From assembly GCA_023441145.1 (NCBI GenBank), contig JAEZQN010000385.1, positions 1 through 24,035 of the forward strand: a DNA stretch of 24,035 nucleotides, read 5' to 3'. Position numbers and translations under genes: made by a program. The stretch comes from Bacillota bacterium (lineage in GTDB: Bacteria > Bacillota > Clostridia > Lachnospirales > Lachnospiraceae). How positions within the stretch are numbered: the first letter of the stretch is position 1; every line of letters begins with the position of its first letter. The notes beneath the pieces are model-generated. The model had not been told where the DNA came from. It was given only the letters and a program-made list of their open reading frames with translations, and made no database searches. Shown here one piece after another: positions 14,521 through 22,068 of this stretch.

Positions 14521-15651
14521 ATGTATATCAATTCAAGCCATATTTCTATGGCCTCTTCAAGGAGCTATTCTAAGGTTACTTATACGAGGCGGCAAGAAGC
14601 CATCATGAGCTCATCAGATGCAGCAGTATTTACATTATCGGACGAGGGGAAGTCAGCTGTAGAGCAATTAGAAAGCTATAAAGAGGAGTTAGCAAAGGAA
14701 GAAGAGAAACGAAATAAAGAAAATCAGCAAGAAGTTTATTCCCAAATGTTGGTTGGTGGGCCCAATGAGATAAAGGAACCAGAAATGTCCCTCACTTCTC
14801 TAGAGGAGTTGAAAATGCAGCTCATTGAGAAGCTACTTACGTCCTTTATGAGAAGAAGGGGCAGAGATTTAACTAGCTTAAAAGAAGAGCTTTCTAAGGC
14901 TTCAAGTAAAGAATTCTCAATGTCAAGTAGACAGCTTTCTATAGGGAAGGTTCTTAAGGCTGATTTGAGTAATACTACTGTCTGGAAAAGGATTACTGCG
15001 GTATCAGGCTTTCAGGATGAAGTGGAGCAAACGGCATACCAGGCCAATGGGTTAGTTACCACGAAAGACGGACGAAAGATTGAGTTTGGAGTCACAGTAG
15101 AGATGTCCCGATCCTTTTGCCAAAAATATGAGTCTTTAGCAGTGGAGGATTACGTGTTTACCGATCCTTTGGTAGTCAATCTAGATACTAGTGTTGCTAA
15201 GGTAACAGATCAAAAGTTTTTGTTTGATTTAAACTCTGATGGAGAGATGGAAGAAATGTCTTTTGTTACAGGAGGTAGTGGTTTCCTTGCTCTTGATAAG
15301 AATGGTGATGGCTTGATTAATGACGGAAGCGAGCTATTTGGAACAAAATCAGGGGATGGCTTTAAGGATTTGTCTCAGTACGATAAAGATGGCAATGGAT
15401 GGATAGATGAAGCAGATAACATTTTTAAGGATTTAGTCATTTGGACTAAGGATGAAAATGGAGAGGACCATCTAATGTCACTTAGTAAGGCAGACATTGG
15501 TGCGATATACCTTGGAAGTGCTTCAACAGAATTTTCATTGAATCAGATGGAAACGAATAATACAAATGCTGTAATTAGGAGTACGGGAGTGTTCTTAAGA
15601 GATAGTAATGGTACGGTAGGGACAATTCAGCACGTAGATTTTGCAGTTTAA
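14521..15651 (+). CDS. EF-hand-like calcium-binding protein of unknown function
   Basis: A 376-residue protein without signal peptide or membrane helix. The N-terminus is serine-rich (SSHISMASSRSYSKV) and is followed by a charged, probably coiled-coil segment at about residues 45-125. The C-terminal half carries DxDxDG-type loops: DLNSDG at 236-241, DKNGDGLIND at 259-268 and DKDGNGWID at 288-296, with NDGSELFG between the second and third. This arrangement is known from the C-terminal domains of large hemolysin-type and adhesin proteins and in stand-alone clostridial proteins. Calcium binding is likely. Location is unclear because no Sec signal is seen. GGGGGG precedes the ATG; a terminator follows, making it a single-gene unit. 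Confidence 0.75.
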   Translation: MYINSSHISMASSRSYSKVTYTRRQEAIMSSSDAAVFTLSDEGKSAVEQLESYKEELAKEEEKRNKENQQEVYSQMLVGGPNEIKEPEMSLTSLEELKMQLIEKLLTSFMRRRGRDLTSLKEELSKASSKEFSMSSRQLSIGKVLKADLSNTTVWKRITAVSGFQDEVEQTAYQANGLVTTKDGRKIEFGVTVEMSRSFCQKYESLAVEDYVFTDPLVVNLDTSVAKVTDQKFLFDLNSDGEMEEMSFVTGGSGFLALDKNGDGLINDGSELFGTKSGDGFKDLSQYDKDGNGWIDEADNIFKDLVIWTKDENGEDHLMSLSKADIGAIYLGSASTEFSLNQMETNNTNAVIRSTGVFLRDSNGTVGTIQHVDFAV

Positions 15652-15660
15652 TTTAAATGA

Positions 15661-15694
15661 AAGAACTGTCACATAGGTAGTGGCAGTTCTTTTT
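15661..15694 (+). terminator. rho-independent terminator after the EF-hand gene
   Basis: Twelve-base arms at 15661-15672 and 15680-15691 (one G-T wobble) surround a 7-base loop, followed by a T-run. Confidence 0.85.
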
Positions 15695-15739
15695 ATACTT
15701 TTAACTTGTAAATAAATTGTAAAAACTATCCAAGTTAGC

Positions 15740-15767
15740 TTTACATTACCTTACTAATAGCTAGAAT
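15740..15767 (+). promoter_or_regulatory. candidate promoter of the GH3 gene
   Basis: TTTACA at 15740-15745 and TAGAAT at 15762-15767 with a 16-base spacer, about 33 bases before the start codon. Confidence 0.45.
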
Positions 15768-15800
15768 ATAAGATATAAATCTATGCTAGGAGGAGTAAAA

Positions 15801-17720
15801 ATGAAAAAGAGGTTCACTTATCTTAAAAGAGCAGTGGCGAGTATTTTAGTGATATGTATGATTCTTACTGGTTGTCAGTCAGGAGATAATAATACAAATA
15901 ATACACAGTCAAAGGCGCCTACTACAAAAAGTCCAGTGTCTTCACCTGATGCCACGTCAACATCTGATGTTGTAGTAAAAAGTATATTAGAAAGAGAAAC
16001 GGTAGATAAATCTAATATGGATTTATCTAGTATGACGGCTGAGGAGATTACTTCTTTACTTACTTTAGACGAATTGGCTGCTCAAATGGTTCAACCAGCA
16101 TGTTATTTTGTAAATGAAAGCTCTATGGAAGAATATGCCTATGGATCTATCCTATCCAAAGCAAATAACTTCAATAACAATGAGTGGATGGAGTATATTA
16201 GATCTTTACAAGAGGCAACCTTAAAATCTGAATCTGGAATACCTTTTATTTATGGACAGGATGATGTGCATGGGGTGAACTATTGTAGAGAAGCTGTCAT
16301 TTTCCCTCACAATATAGGGATTGGTGCAGCAAATAATGAGGAACTGACTTATAAGATGGGACAAGCAGTTGCGGATGAAGCAAGGCTTTGCGGTATGCTT
16401 TGGAACTTCTCTCCATGTGTAGCAGTTGCTACAGAGCCAAGATGGGGAAGAACCTATGAAAGCTATTCCTCTGAAGTATCCTTGGTGAAAAGCCTTTCTG
16501 GTGCTTACGCTAAGGGGATGGTAGATTCTGGATTAGTGGTATGTGGAAAGCATTTCTTTGCCGATGGTAATATTACATATGGAAGTGGAGAAGATGATTT
16601 CCTCATAGACCGTGGTAATGCAGAACTATCTGATGAAGAAATTAACGATTTATTATCTGTCTATCAAAACTTGATTGATAAAGGGGTACAGACGGTAATG
16701 ATTTCTCATAGTAGCTTAAATGGGGTAAAGATGCATGAGAATGCAGAATACATAGGAAAACTTAAAAATGAAATGGGATTTAAGGGTATGATAGTTTCTG
16801 ACTGGGAATCCATTCACCATATTACAGGAGATTCTCTTGAAGAGCAGGTAATTACTTCTATCAATGCAGGGATAGATATGCTTATGGAGCCAGAATCTTA
16901 TGAAGACTGTAGAGAATATATTGTTCAGGGTGTAAAGGATGGCAAGATTAGTGAGGAAAGAGTAACAGATGCAGTAACTCGTATTATTCAGGTAAAACTA
17001 GACGCTGGTATTTTTAAAGATCCATTAATGGAGGAAATGAAAACAGTACAGTCTGAAGTGGGTTCTGATGAATATCGTAAGCTAGCAGAGCAGCTTGTTG
17101 AGGAAAGTCTTGTTTTGTTAAAGAATGATAATAAAACTCTACCACTAAAGAAGAATATGAAGGTGTATCTCACTGGTCCAGCGCTTGATAATGTAAAAGC
17201 ACAGTGTGGTGGATGGACACGTGATTGGGCAGGTAGTAACGAGGTAGAAGGTTGCACGACTATCATACAGGGATTTAAAGACATCGCAGAAAAATATGGA
17301 TTAACTATTATTACAGACAAAGAGGAAGCTAAAGATGCGGATGTAACCATCCTATGCGTAGGTGAAGATTCTTATGCTGAGTGGGAGGGAGACACAGAGG
17401 ATCTATCTCTTATTGGTAAGCATGGTCTGCCTGATAATAAATCAGCGATTGAGGAAGCAAAAGAACTTCGTGACAAAAATAATATTCCTACCGTGGCTTT
17501 AATTGTAGCAGGTAGAAACGTAATGATTAGTGATTATTTGAATAATTGGGATGCAGCAGTAATGTGTTATCTGCCAGGTAGTGAGGCACAGGGAGTTGCT
17601 CATGTGCTAGCAGGAGAAAGTGATTTTAAAGGAAAGCTTCCAATGCCTTGGTATGAATCAGTAGATCAGATTAAGACTTCTAATTCTATGTTTAAAGTAG
17701 GTTACGGATTAACCTATTAA
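15801..17720 (+). CDS. glycoside hydrolase family 3 lipoprotein (ExoI-like beta-glucosidase/exoglucanase)
   Basis: 639 residues. The signal peptide ends in the lipobox LTGC (C25), and a serine/threonine-rich spacer follows, so the enzyme is anchored outside the membrane. The GH3 N-terminal barrel is marked by GQDDVHG (152-158), CGKHFFADG (about 247-255) and IVSDW, with the nucleophile at D334. The C-terminal domain has CGGWTRDWAG and GEDSYAEWEGD (521-531). By comparison with barley exoglucanase ExoI, E527 is the probable acid/base. The protein ends in GYGLTY, the normal GH3 end. It should release glucose from the non-reducing ends of beta-glucans or cello-oligosaccharides. ATG 15801 is preferred to 15783 because AGGAGGAG lies between them. 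Confidence 0.92.
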   Translation: MKKRFTYLKRAVASILVICMILTGCQSGDNNTNNTQSKAPTTKSPVSSPDATSTSDVVVKSILERETVDKSNMDLSSMTAEEITSLLTLDELAAQMVQPACYFVNESSMEEYAYGSILSKANNFNNNEWMEYIRSLQEATLKSESGIPFIYGQDDVHGVNYCREAVIFPHNIGIGAANNEELTYKMGQAVADEARLCGMLWNFSPCVAVATEPRWGRTYESYSSEVSLVKSLSGAYAKGMVDSGLVVCGKHFFADGNITYGSGEDDFLIDRGNAELSDEEINDLLSVYQNLIDKGVQTVMISHSSLNGVKMHENAEYIGKLKNEMGFKGMIVSDWESIHHITGDSLEEQVITSINAGIDMLMEPESYEDCREYIVQGVKDGKISEERVTDAVTRIIQVKLDAGIFKDPLMEEMKTVQSEVGSDEYRKLAEQLVEESLVLLKNDNKTLPLKKNMKVYLTGPALDNVKAQCGGWTRDWAGSNEVEGCTTIIQGFKDIAEKYGLTIITDKEEAKDADVTILCVGEDSYAEWEGDTEDLSLIGKHGLPDNKSAIEEAKELRDKNNIPTVALIVAGRNVMISDYLNNWDAAVMCYLPGSEAQGVAHVLAGESDFKGKLPMPWYESVDQIKTSNSMFKVGYGLTY

Positions 17721-17741
17721 TTACATCTTATTTTTATATAC

Positions 17742-17770
17742 GGCATGGTCTTCGGACCATGCCTTTTTTA
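17742..17770 (+). terminator. rho-independent terminator after the GH3 gene
   Basis: GGCATGGTC, TTCG tetraloop, GACCATGCC, then seven T. This is a textbook terminator with an exceptionally stable UUCG loop. Confidence 0.95.
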
Positions 17771-17841
17771 GTTTCCCATAAAGATTGATAGGAAAAAATA
17801 TTATTTAACGATATAATTTTCTTAAAATAATAATTTATGCA

Positions 17842-17871
17842 ATGAACGGAGATTTTTATTGTGTATATAAT
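17842..17871 (+). promoter_or_regulatory. candidate promoter of the second sigma/anti-sigma pair
   Basis: A perfect TATAAT lies at 17866-17871 with ATGAAC at 17842-17847 (18-base spacer), 36 bases ahead of the sigma gene. Confidence 0.4.
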
Positions 17872-17907
17872 TGAAAGGCCTTTACGTGAATAAGGAAGGA
17901 GGAAGAA

Positions 17908-18468
17908 ATGGAAGATAAAGAAATAATTGATTTATACTGGCAACGTTCAGAAACTGCCATTAATGCAACTGCAAAAAAATACGGAAAATACTGTAAAACA
18001 ATTGCCTATAATATTCTGCATAATCATGAGGATGTGGAAGAGTGTGTCAATGACACTTATTTAGGTGCCTGGAACTCTCTGCCTCCTCATAGTCCCAATC
18101 GCCTATCTACATACTTGGGAAAGATTACTCGTAATCTATCAATAAATCGTTTTAAGAAGTACAATACCGAGAAACGAGGATTTGGACAAACAGAATTGGT
18201 ACTGTCTGAATTGGAGGATTGTATACCATCCACAAGTAATGTGGAGCAGGTAGTAGAAGATATGATTCTAATCAGTGCTATTGAGAATTTTCTTTATGCC
18301 CAACCAGAGAAAAAACGGAATATCTTCATTAGACGCTACTGGTACTTAAGTTCCATCCGAGATATTGCAAAGGTGTATAGTATGACTGAGAGCAATCTTG
18401 CCTCCTTGCTTTTCCGTATGAGAAGAGAGTTGAAGGAGCACCTTGAAAAGGAGGGTATTATGCTATGA
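17908..18468 (+). CDS. ECF-type RNA polymerase sigma factor (second copy)
   Basis: A 186-residue sigma-70 family protein, collinear with the one at 10377-10934. Region 2 contains NDTYLGAWNSLPP and YLGKITRNLSINRFKK; region 4 contains KKRNIFIRRYWYLSSIRDIAKVY followed by MTESNLASLLFRMRREL. The start is unambiguous: ATG after AAGGAAGGAGG. It overlaps the next gene by 4 bases (ATGA), the standard layout for a sigma factor and its membrane-bound inhibitor. Region 4 differs from that of the first copy, so promoter choice probably differs. It lies just downstream of the GH3 gene, but a strong terminator separates them. Confidence 0.9.
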   Translation: MEDKEIIDLYWQRSETAINATAKKYGKYCKTIAYNILHNHEDVEECVNDTYLGAWNSLPPHSPNRLSTYLGKITRNLSINRFKKYNTEKRGFGQTELVLSELEDCIPSTSNVEQVVEDMILISAIENFLYAQPEKKRNIFIRRYWYLSSIRDIAKVYSMTESNLASLLFRMRRELKEHLEKEGIML

Positions 18469-19688
18469 AAAATGAAAGACTACTAGACGCGATTGGAGAT
18501 ATCGAGGATGAGCTGATCTCTAATGCAGTCAATGATACAAAGACTAAGAAAAAGGGTGGCTGGCTTAGATGGGGCGGTATAGCAGCCTGTCTTGCCGCTG
18601 CAGTTCTTTTTGGGCTACAGTTTATACCACAAGAAAAGTCTGTAATTCAGACAGGGCCTCTTGTTAAAATCACGGTTCCAGAGCAAATAAAAGCAGACAT
18701 GGGACTTGGTAATGTAAGTGCCTATGATGCTTCAGAATTTGTTAGTGGTAATCCATGGAATGAAAATACGGAGCTTACAACCCTGCCTGTCTATAAAAAC
18801 CCGCTAACCTATGTCCATAACGGTACCTACGAAGTGCTAGGAGCAGATTTTGACAAGATGAGAGAGCGCTTATTAGAGGTTGCAAAGAGGCTTGGACTAG
18901 ACACAGATAACCTCACAATTACCGATGATTCACCTGACGAAGCAACAAGACAGCAAATTATAGAAAAGTTTAAAATAACAGGAGATACCGTTCCTGAGGC
19001 TTACTTTAAGCCAACAAGACTTATGGCTAAGACGAATGGGGTCATGATGGAAGTTGACATGGAGATGACAGTAACCATAAGCTTTGAACCTGCGGTTACA
19101 CTTCCAGACCAATATAACTACACTCATTATGCACCATATGAAGATTATGTTTCAGTTTCTAAGTATCTAAAAGAGGAGTACAAGGAGCTAATTGGAATGG
19201 AAGACCCACAGGTAAATATTGACGGTGGAGATTACAATATTGACCTTAAGCAAAGTTATCAAATTGAATTTTTTAAGGGATCTGACAATGAGGTGGAGCA
19301 GATTGTCAATTATAGTTATAATAAAGTGATGTTTTATTGTGATGAGAGCGGTAGACTATCTATGGTTAGAGTTGTTATGACAGACTTGTCCCAAAAAATG
19401 GGGGACTATCCAGTGCTTACTGTAAGTAAAGCACAAGAACTTTTGCTTGCAGGTAAGTATATTACATCTGTTTGTGATGAAATGCCTGAAAAGGATAATA
19501 TTAATAAGGTGGAACTTGTCTATGGCATAGGATGGGAAGAGGAATACTATATTCCATACTATCGCTTCTATGTTGAATTACCAAAGGAGAAAGGTGACGA
19601 TGGATTGAATAGCTACGGATATTATTATGTGCCAGCCATTGACAGTGCATATATCTCTAATATGCCGACGCCTAATTTGGGAAATTAA
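18465..19688 (+). CDS. putative membrane-bound anti-sigma factor with large outer domain
   Basis: A 407-residue protein. The charged cytosolic N-terminus (residues 1-30; ERLLDAIGDIEDELI) is followed by a membrane helix at about 33-53 (GGIAACLAAAVLFGLQFI) and an extracytoplasmic domain of about 350 residues that is tyrosine- and acid-rich. No catalytic motif is recognised. The arrangement after an ECF sigma gene with a 4-base overlap indicates an anti-sigma factor sensing something outside the cell. Its N-terminal and membrane region parallels the protein at 10931-11698, but the outer domain is about 150 residues longer and unrelated by eye. A bidirectional terminator follows. Confidence 0.7.
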   Translation: MKNERLLDAIGDIEDELISNAVNDTKTKKKGGWLRWGGIAACLAAAVLFGLQFIPQEKSVIQTGPLVKITVPEQIKADMGLGNVSAYDASEFVSGNPWNENTELTTLPVYKNPLTYVHNGTYEVLGADFDKMRERLLEVAKRLGLDTDNLTITDDSPDEATRQQIIEKFKITGDTVPEAYFKPTRLMAKTNGVMMEVDMEMTVTISFEPAVTLPDQYNYTHYAPYEDYVSVSKYLKEEYKELIGMEDPQVNIDGGDYNIDLKQSYQIEFFKGSDNEVEQIVNYSYNKVMFYCDESGRLSMVRVVMTDLSQKMGDYPVLTVSKAQELLLAGKYITSVCDEMPEKDNINKVELVYGIGWEEEYYIPYYRFYVELPKEKGDDGLNSYGYYYVPAIDSAYISNMPTPNLGN

Positions 19689-19711
19689 TCATCATTGTCT
19701 TTTATAAAAGG

Positions 19712-19749
19712 AAAAGCGATACTTATGTTTTGACTTAAGTATCGCTTTT
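19712..19749. terminator. bidirectional terminator between convergent genes
   Basis: AAAAGCGATACTTA (19712-19725) pairs perfectly with TAAGTATCGCTTTT (19736-19749). The A-run on one side and T-run on the other make it usable for the + strand anti-sigma gene and the minus strand GNAT gene alike. Confidence 0.85.
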
Positions 19750-19756
19750 GCGGTGC

Positions 19757-20032
19757 TTACGGTTCTAACAATTCTTTTGATTCTGGGTGCTTTTTAAACC
19801 AACTTACGGCAAAGGAGCAGGTAGGAATGGCTTTTAGGTTACGCCTAGTTAACTCTTTAGTAACTGCTTCTAATAATTTACTAGCAATTCCTTGCCCTCT
19901 TAGACTTTCATCTACAAACGTATGGTTGATTTCTACTGTGGTGTCCTTCACATAAGGGAAGGTAACCTCTGCAATAAGTTTTTGATGTTCATCCTTTAAG
20001 TAGATTCTATTTTCTTCATAAATAAATTCCAT
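19757..20032 (-). CDS. small GNAT-like N-acetyltransferase (YjdJ/NATD1 type)
   Basis: A 91-residue minus-strand protein that resembles the short YjdJ/NATD1-type GNAT family. VDESLRGQGIASKLLEAV contains the acetyl-CoA binding loop RGQGIA (residues 45-50), and the end carries the family's conserved CSFAVSWFKKHPE (cysteine 72). These mini-GNATs cover only the core acetyl-CoA half of a normal GNAT, and their acceptor substrate is generally unknown. ATG at 20032 is chosen because AGGAGG (complement of 20044-20049) is about 11 bases upstream; the alternative GTG at 20044 overlaps that site. It is a single gene, convergent with its left neighbour and divergent from its right one. Confidence 0.85.
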   Translation of the reverse strand: MEFIYEENRIYLKDEHQKLIAEVTFPYVKDTTVEINHTFVDESLRGQGIASKLLEAVTKELTRRNLKAIPTCSFAVSWFKKHPESKELLEP

Positions 20033-20235
20033 ATTATTTTTCACCTCCTGTAGTACAACTGGAGTAAAATCAACAATTTTTAACTTCTCTGTCTATCATA
20101 GTATCGAACAAATATGTTCTTCCCATTAGTTCAGTACCCATGTTTGTGGCATATTTTTCATATTATAACGAGAAAGATAGTAAGAATAATTTGGTAGTAT
20201 ATGTCAATAATAATAAGGACAGGTTGATACTTAGG

Positions 20236-20265
20236 TTGCTATTTTTTGTCTACATATGATAGAAT
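20236..20265 (+). promoter_or_regulatory. candidate promoter of the large lipoprotein gene
   Basis: TTGCTA at 20236-20241 and TAGAAT at 20260-20265 with an 18-base spacer, 30 bases before the start codon. This is in the only sizeable non-coding gap (20033-20295), where I see no RNA gene or strong hairpin. Confidence 0.35.
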
Positions 20266-20295
20266 AAGGGCACACTGTCAAAGGAGTGATACTGG

Positions 20296-22014
20296 ATGAA
20301 AAGGTTAATATTTTGCTTTATAGTGCTTATGTCTATGTTGATGTTATCTGGCTGCGGTGCTTCTGTTACCTCCAAGACTAATTTTAATTCTGAAGGCGGT
20401 GGTACTCGTTCTATATCAGCAGTTATTAGTGCTAGTGATGCAAAGAATTTGCCAAATGGATTTGAGGAGCTAGATATTTTACTAAAACAAGCAGCTCCAG
20501 ATGGAATTACCATCAGTCGAACGAATCTTGAAAATGGAGATGCGAAATATCAATTTTCTATACAATTTGGTAATATCGAAGAGTATAACCAAAAGATCTC
20601 TAGCATAACGGGGAGAAGTCATAATGCTACCTGGCAGACCAATGAGAACGCATTTCAAAGTAATGTGGAGTTCTCTGAGGAGGACTGTAGCTATGAGCTT
20701 ATTTCCTGGGCAGTGGATGCCTTTAAGAATAGTAAGTATTCTGCCTTTGCTAGTTATTTTACCTTATATGAGGTAACGAGAAATGAGATGTATTTTGAAG
20801 ATCAGCTAGTGTATAGTGGAACTGGTAATCCTAGCTTTTATGTGGAAACCTCACCAAAATTAATAAAAGCTAGTATATATTCGGATTTTTCTTTTGAGAA
20901 GCAAAGCAAAAGAATCGAGTTGTTGTTTGAAAACGGAAGTCTAGATAGAATAGATTTAGAGGCAGCTAGAACAATCCTTGAAGGTTATTCTATGAAGGTT
21001 TCTATAGATACAGCCAATAGTAAAATCACCTATGATTTGAACAGGCAGGAAGAGATATTAGATTTTCTAAAAAGTGCTGATTTAAGAAATAAGGATACTT
21101 CTCTTTCCTATGAGTTTGTGGATAACCCGTTTCAAAAAAAATATGTGTTAAAGGAAAATTATTTCTTAACGGAGTTTTTGGATACCTTTTCCATGACTGA
21201 CTCTAATGTGTATGTATATGTAAAGCTTCCAGAGGTTAATGAAGACACTAAGTTTACCCAGGCTGGACAAGCAGTGGAGGTTCCAGGTCAATATCAATAT
21301 GGTACGTATATTAGTAAGGACTATGGCTATGCCATGGAGAGTAGCTCCAATCATATGGTAGATCTAAAAAACATTGAAATCACCTATGATATTAGTAGTG
21401 ATTTAAGCTGTAAACGCTCCATAGAAGTATCTTATCTTAAAAATAATTGTAATATCACCAGGGAGCAGTTGGAACAGTATTTTCCACACATAAGCGATAA
21501 GATTACATTTTTTGATGAAGGGGATATTATTCGACTTGTTTTTGTGTCCTTTCAAACAATGGACCAAGACCTAAACCAGAGTTATGGTTTTGAGAAGCTA
21601 TCAAGACAAAATCTAAAATATGTTCGTTATGGATTTCATGACAATCGTGATTTATCTAATTATTTGCCAGTGCTTACGGGATATCAATGGAATATGGACC
21701 AGATTCACTATGATTATCAGGTAAATATTGAGAAAGCTGCTGGATTATATGAGGGTAAGGTTGGGCAACAGGAGTATATTGATTCTAAAGAGGCGTTAAG
21801 TGAGCTTCAGAATAATGATATTTATATCATAAAAGGTACTGATACAGCAGATCATAACCTCACAGTAGAACTGTGTTTTAAACAAACGTATCAGCTATAT
21901 TATTTCTGGATCATAGCAATTATTTTTCTAATTGTAGTTGCAGTTTTAGGCATAACTTTGTATTATACGAAGAAGAAGTCTTCAAAAATAGAGGATCATA
22001 TGAATAGTAAATAA
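20296..22014 (+). CDS. hypothetical lipoprotein with C-terminal membrane helix
   Basis: A 572-residue protein with a lipoprotein signal peptide (lipobox LSGC, C20) and, unusually, a second hydrophobic segment at about residues 535-557 (FWIIAIIFLIVVAVLGITLYY) followed by a basic tail KKKSSK. It should thus be held to the membrane at both ends, with about 515 residues outside. The first 100 residues after the cysteine (GASVTSKTNFNSEGGG then ISAVIS) recall LppM/DUF3153-type beta-rich domains, but I cannot confirm this. The ATG follows AAAGGAGTG. A hairpin separates it from the methionine genes downstream. Function is unknown. Confidence 0.75.
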   Translation: MKRLIFCFIVLMSMLMLSGCGASVTSKTNFNSEGGGTRSISAVISASDAKNLPNGFEELDILLKQAAPDGITISRTNLENGDAKYQFSIQFGNIEEYNQKISSITGRSHNATWQTNENAFQSNVEFSEEDCSYELISWAVDAFKNSKYSAFASYFTLYEVTRNEMYFEDQLVYSGTGNPSFYVETSPKLIKASIYSDFSFEKQSKRIELLFENGSLDRIDLEAARTILEGYSMKVSIDTANSKITYDLNRQEEILDFLKSADLRNKDTSLSYEFVDNPFQKKYVLKENYFLTEFLDTFSMTDSNVYVYVKLPEVNEDTKFTQAGQAVEVPGQYQYGTYISKDYGYAMESSSNHMVDLKNIEITYDISSDLSCKRSIEVSYLKNNCNITREQLEQYFPHISDKITFFDEGDIIRLVFVSFQTMDQDLNQSYGFEKLSRQNLKYVRYGFHDNRDLSNYLPVLTGYQWNMDQIHYDYQVNIEKAAGLYEGKVGQQEYIDSKEALSELQNNDIYIIKGTDTADHNLTVELCFKQTYQLYYFWIIAIIFLIVVAVLGITLYYTKKKSSKIEDHMNSK

Positions 22015-22015
22015 T

Positions 22016-22043
22016 AAGTATGGGGTAATATACCCCATACTTT
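22016..22043 (+). terminator. hairpin between the lipoprotein gene and the methionine genes
   Basis: AAGTATGGGGTA and TACCCCATACTT form a perfect 12-base stem with a 3-base loop directly after the stop codon. The T-run after it is short (TTTAAAAAG), so termination may be partial, or the stem may only process or protect the message. No other promoter is obvious before 22069. Confidence 0.6.
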
Positions 22044-22068
22044 AAAAAGTCTCAGAGAGGATATTATT

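Noticed and set aside
16988..17350. 120-codon minus-strand frame inside the GH3 gene
   Set aside because: It is antisense to conserved GH3 C-terminal motifs and has no supporting signals.
20104..20118. CGAACAAATATGTTC near the GNAT gene, resembling a LexA (SOS) box
   Set aside because: The Firmicutes box has four bases between GAAC and GTTC; here there are six, so it is two bases too wide.
20033..20295. Hidden small gene or RNA in the longest intergenic gap
   Set aside because: No frame with a ribosome binding site and no strong hairpin was found; the gap is explained by two divergent 5' regions.
22015..22068. SAM riboswitch or T-box ahead of the methionine genes
   Set aside because: Only 54 bases are available, filled by a simple perfect hairpin; there is no room for either element.
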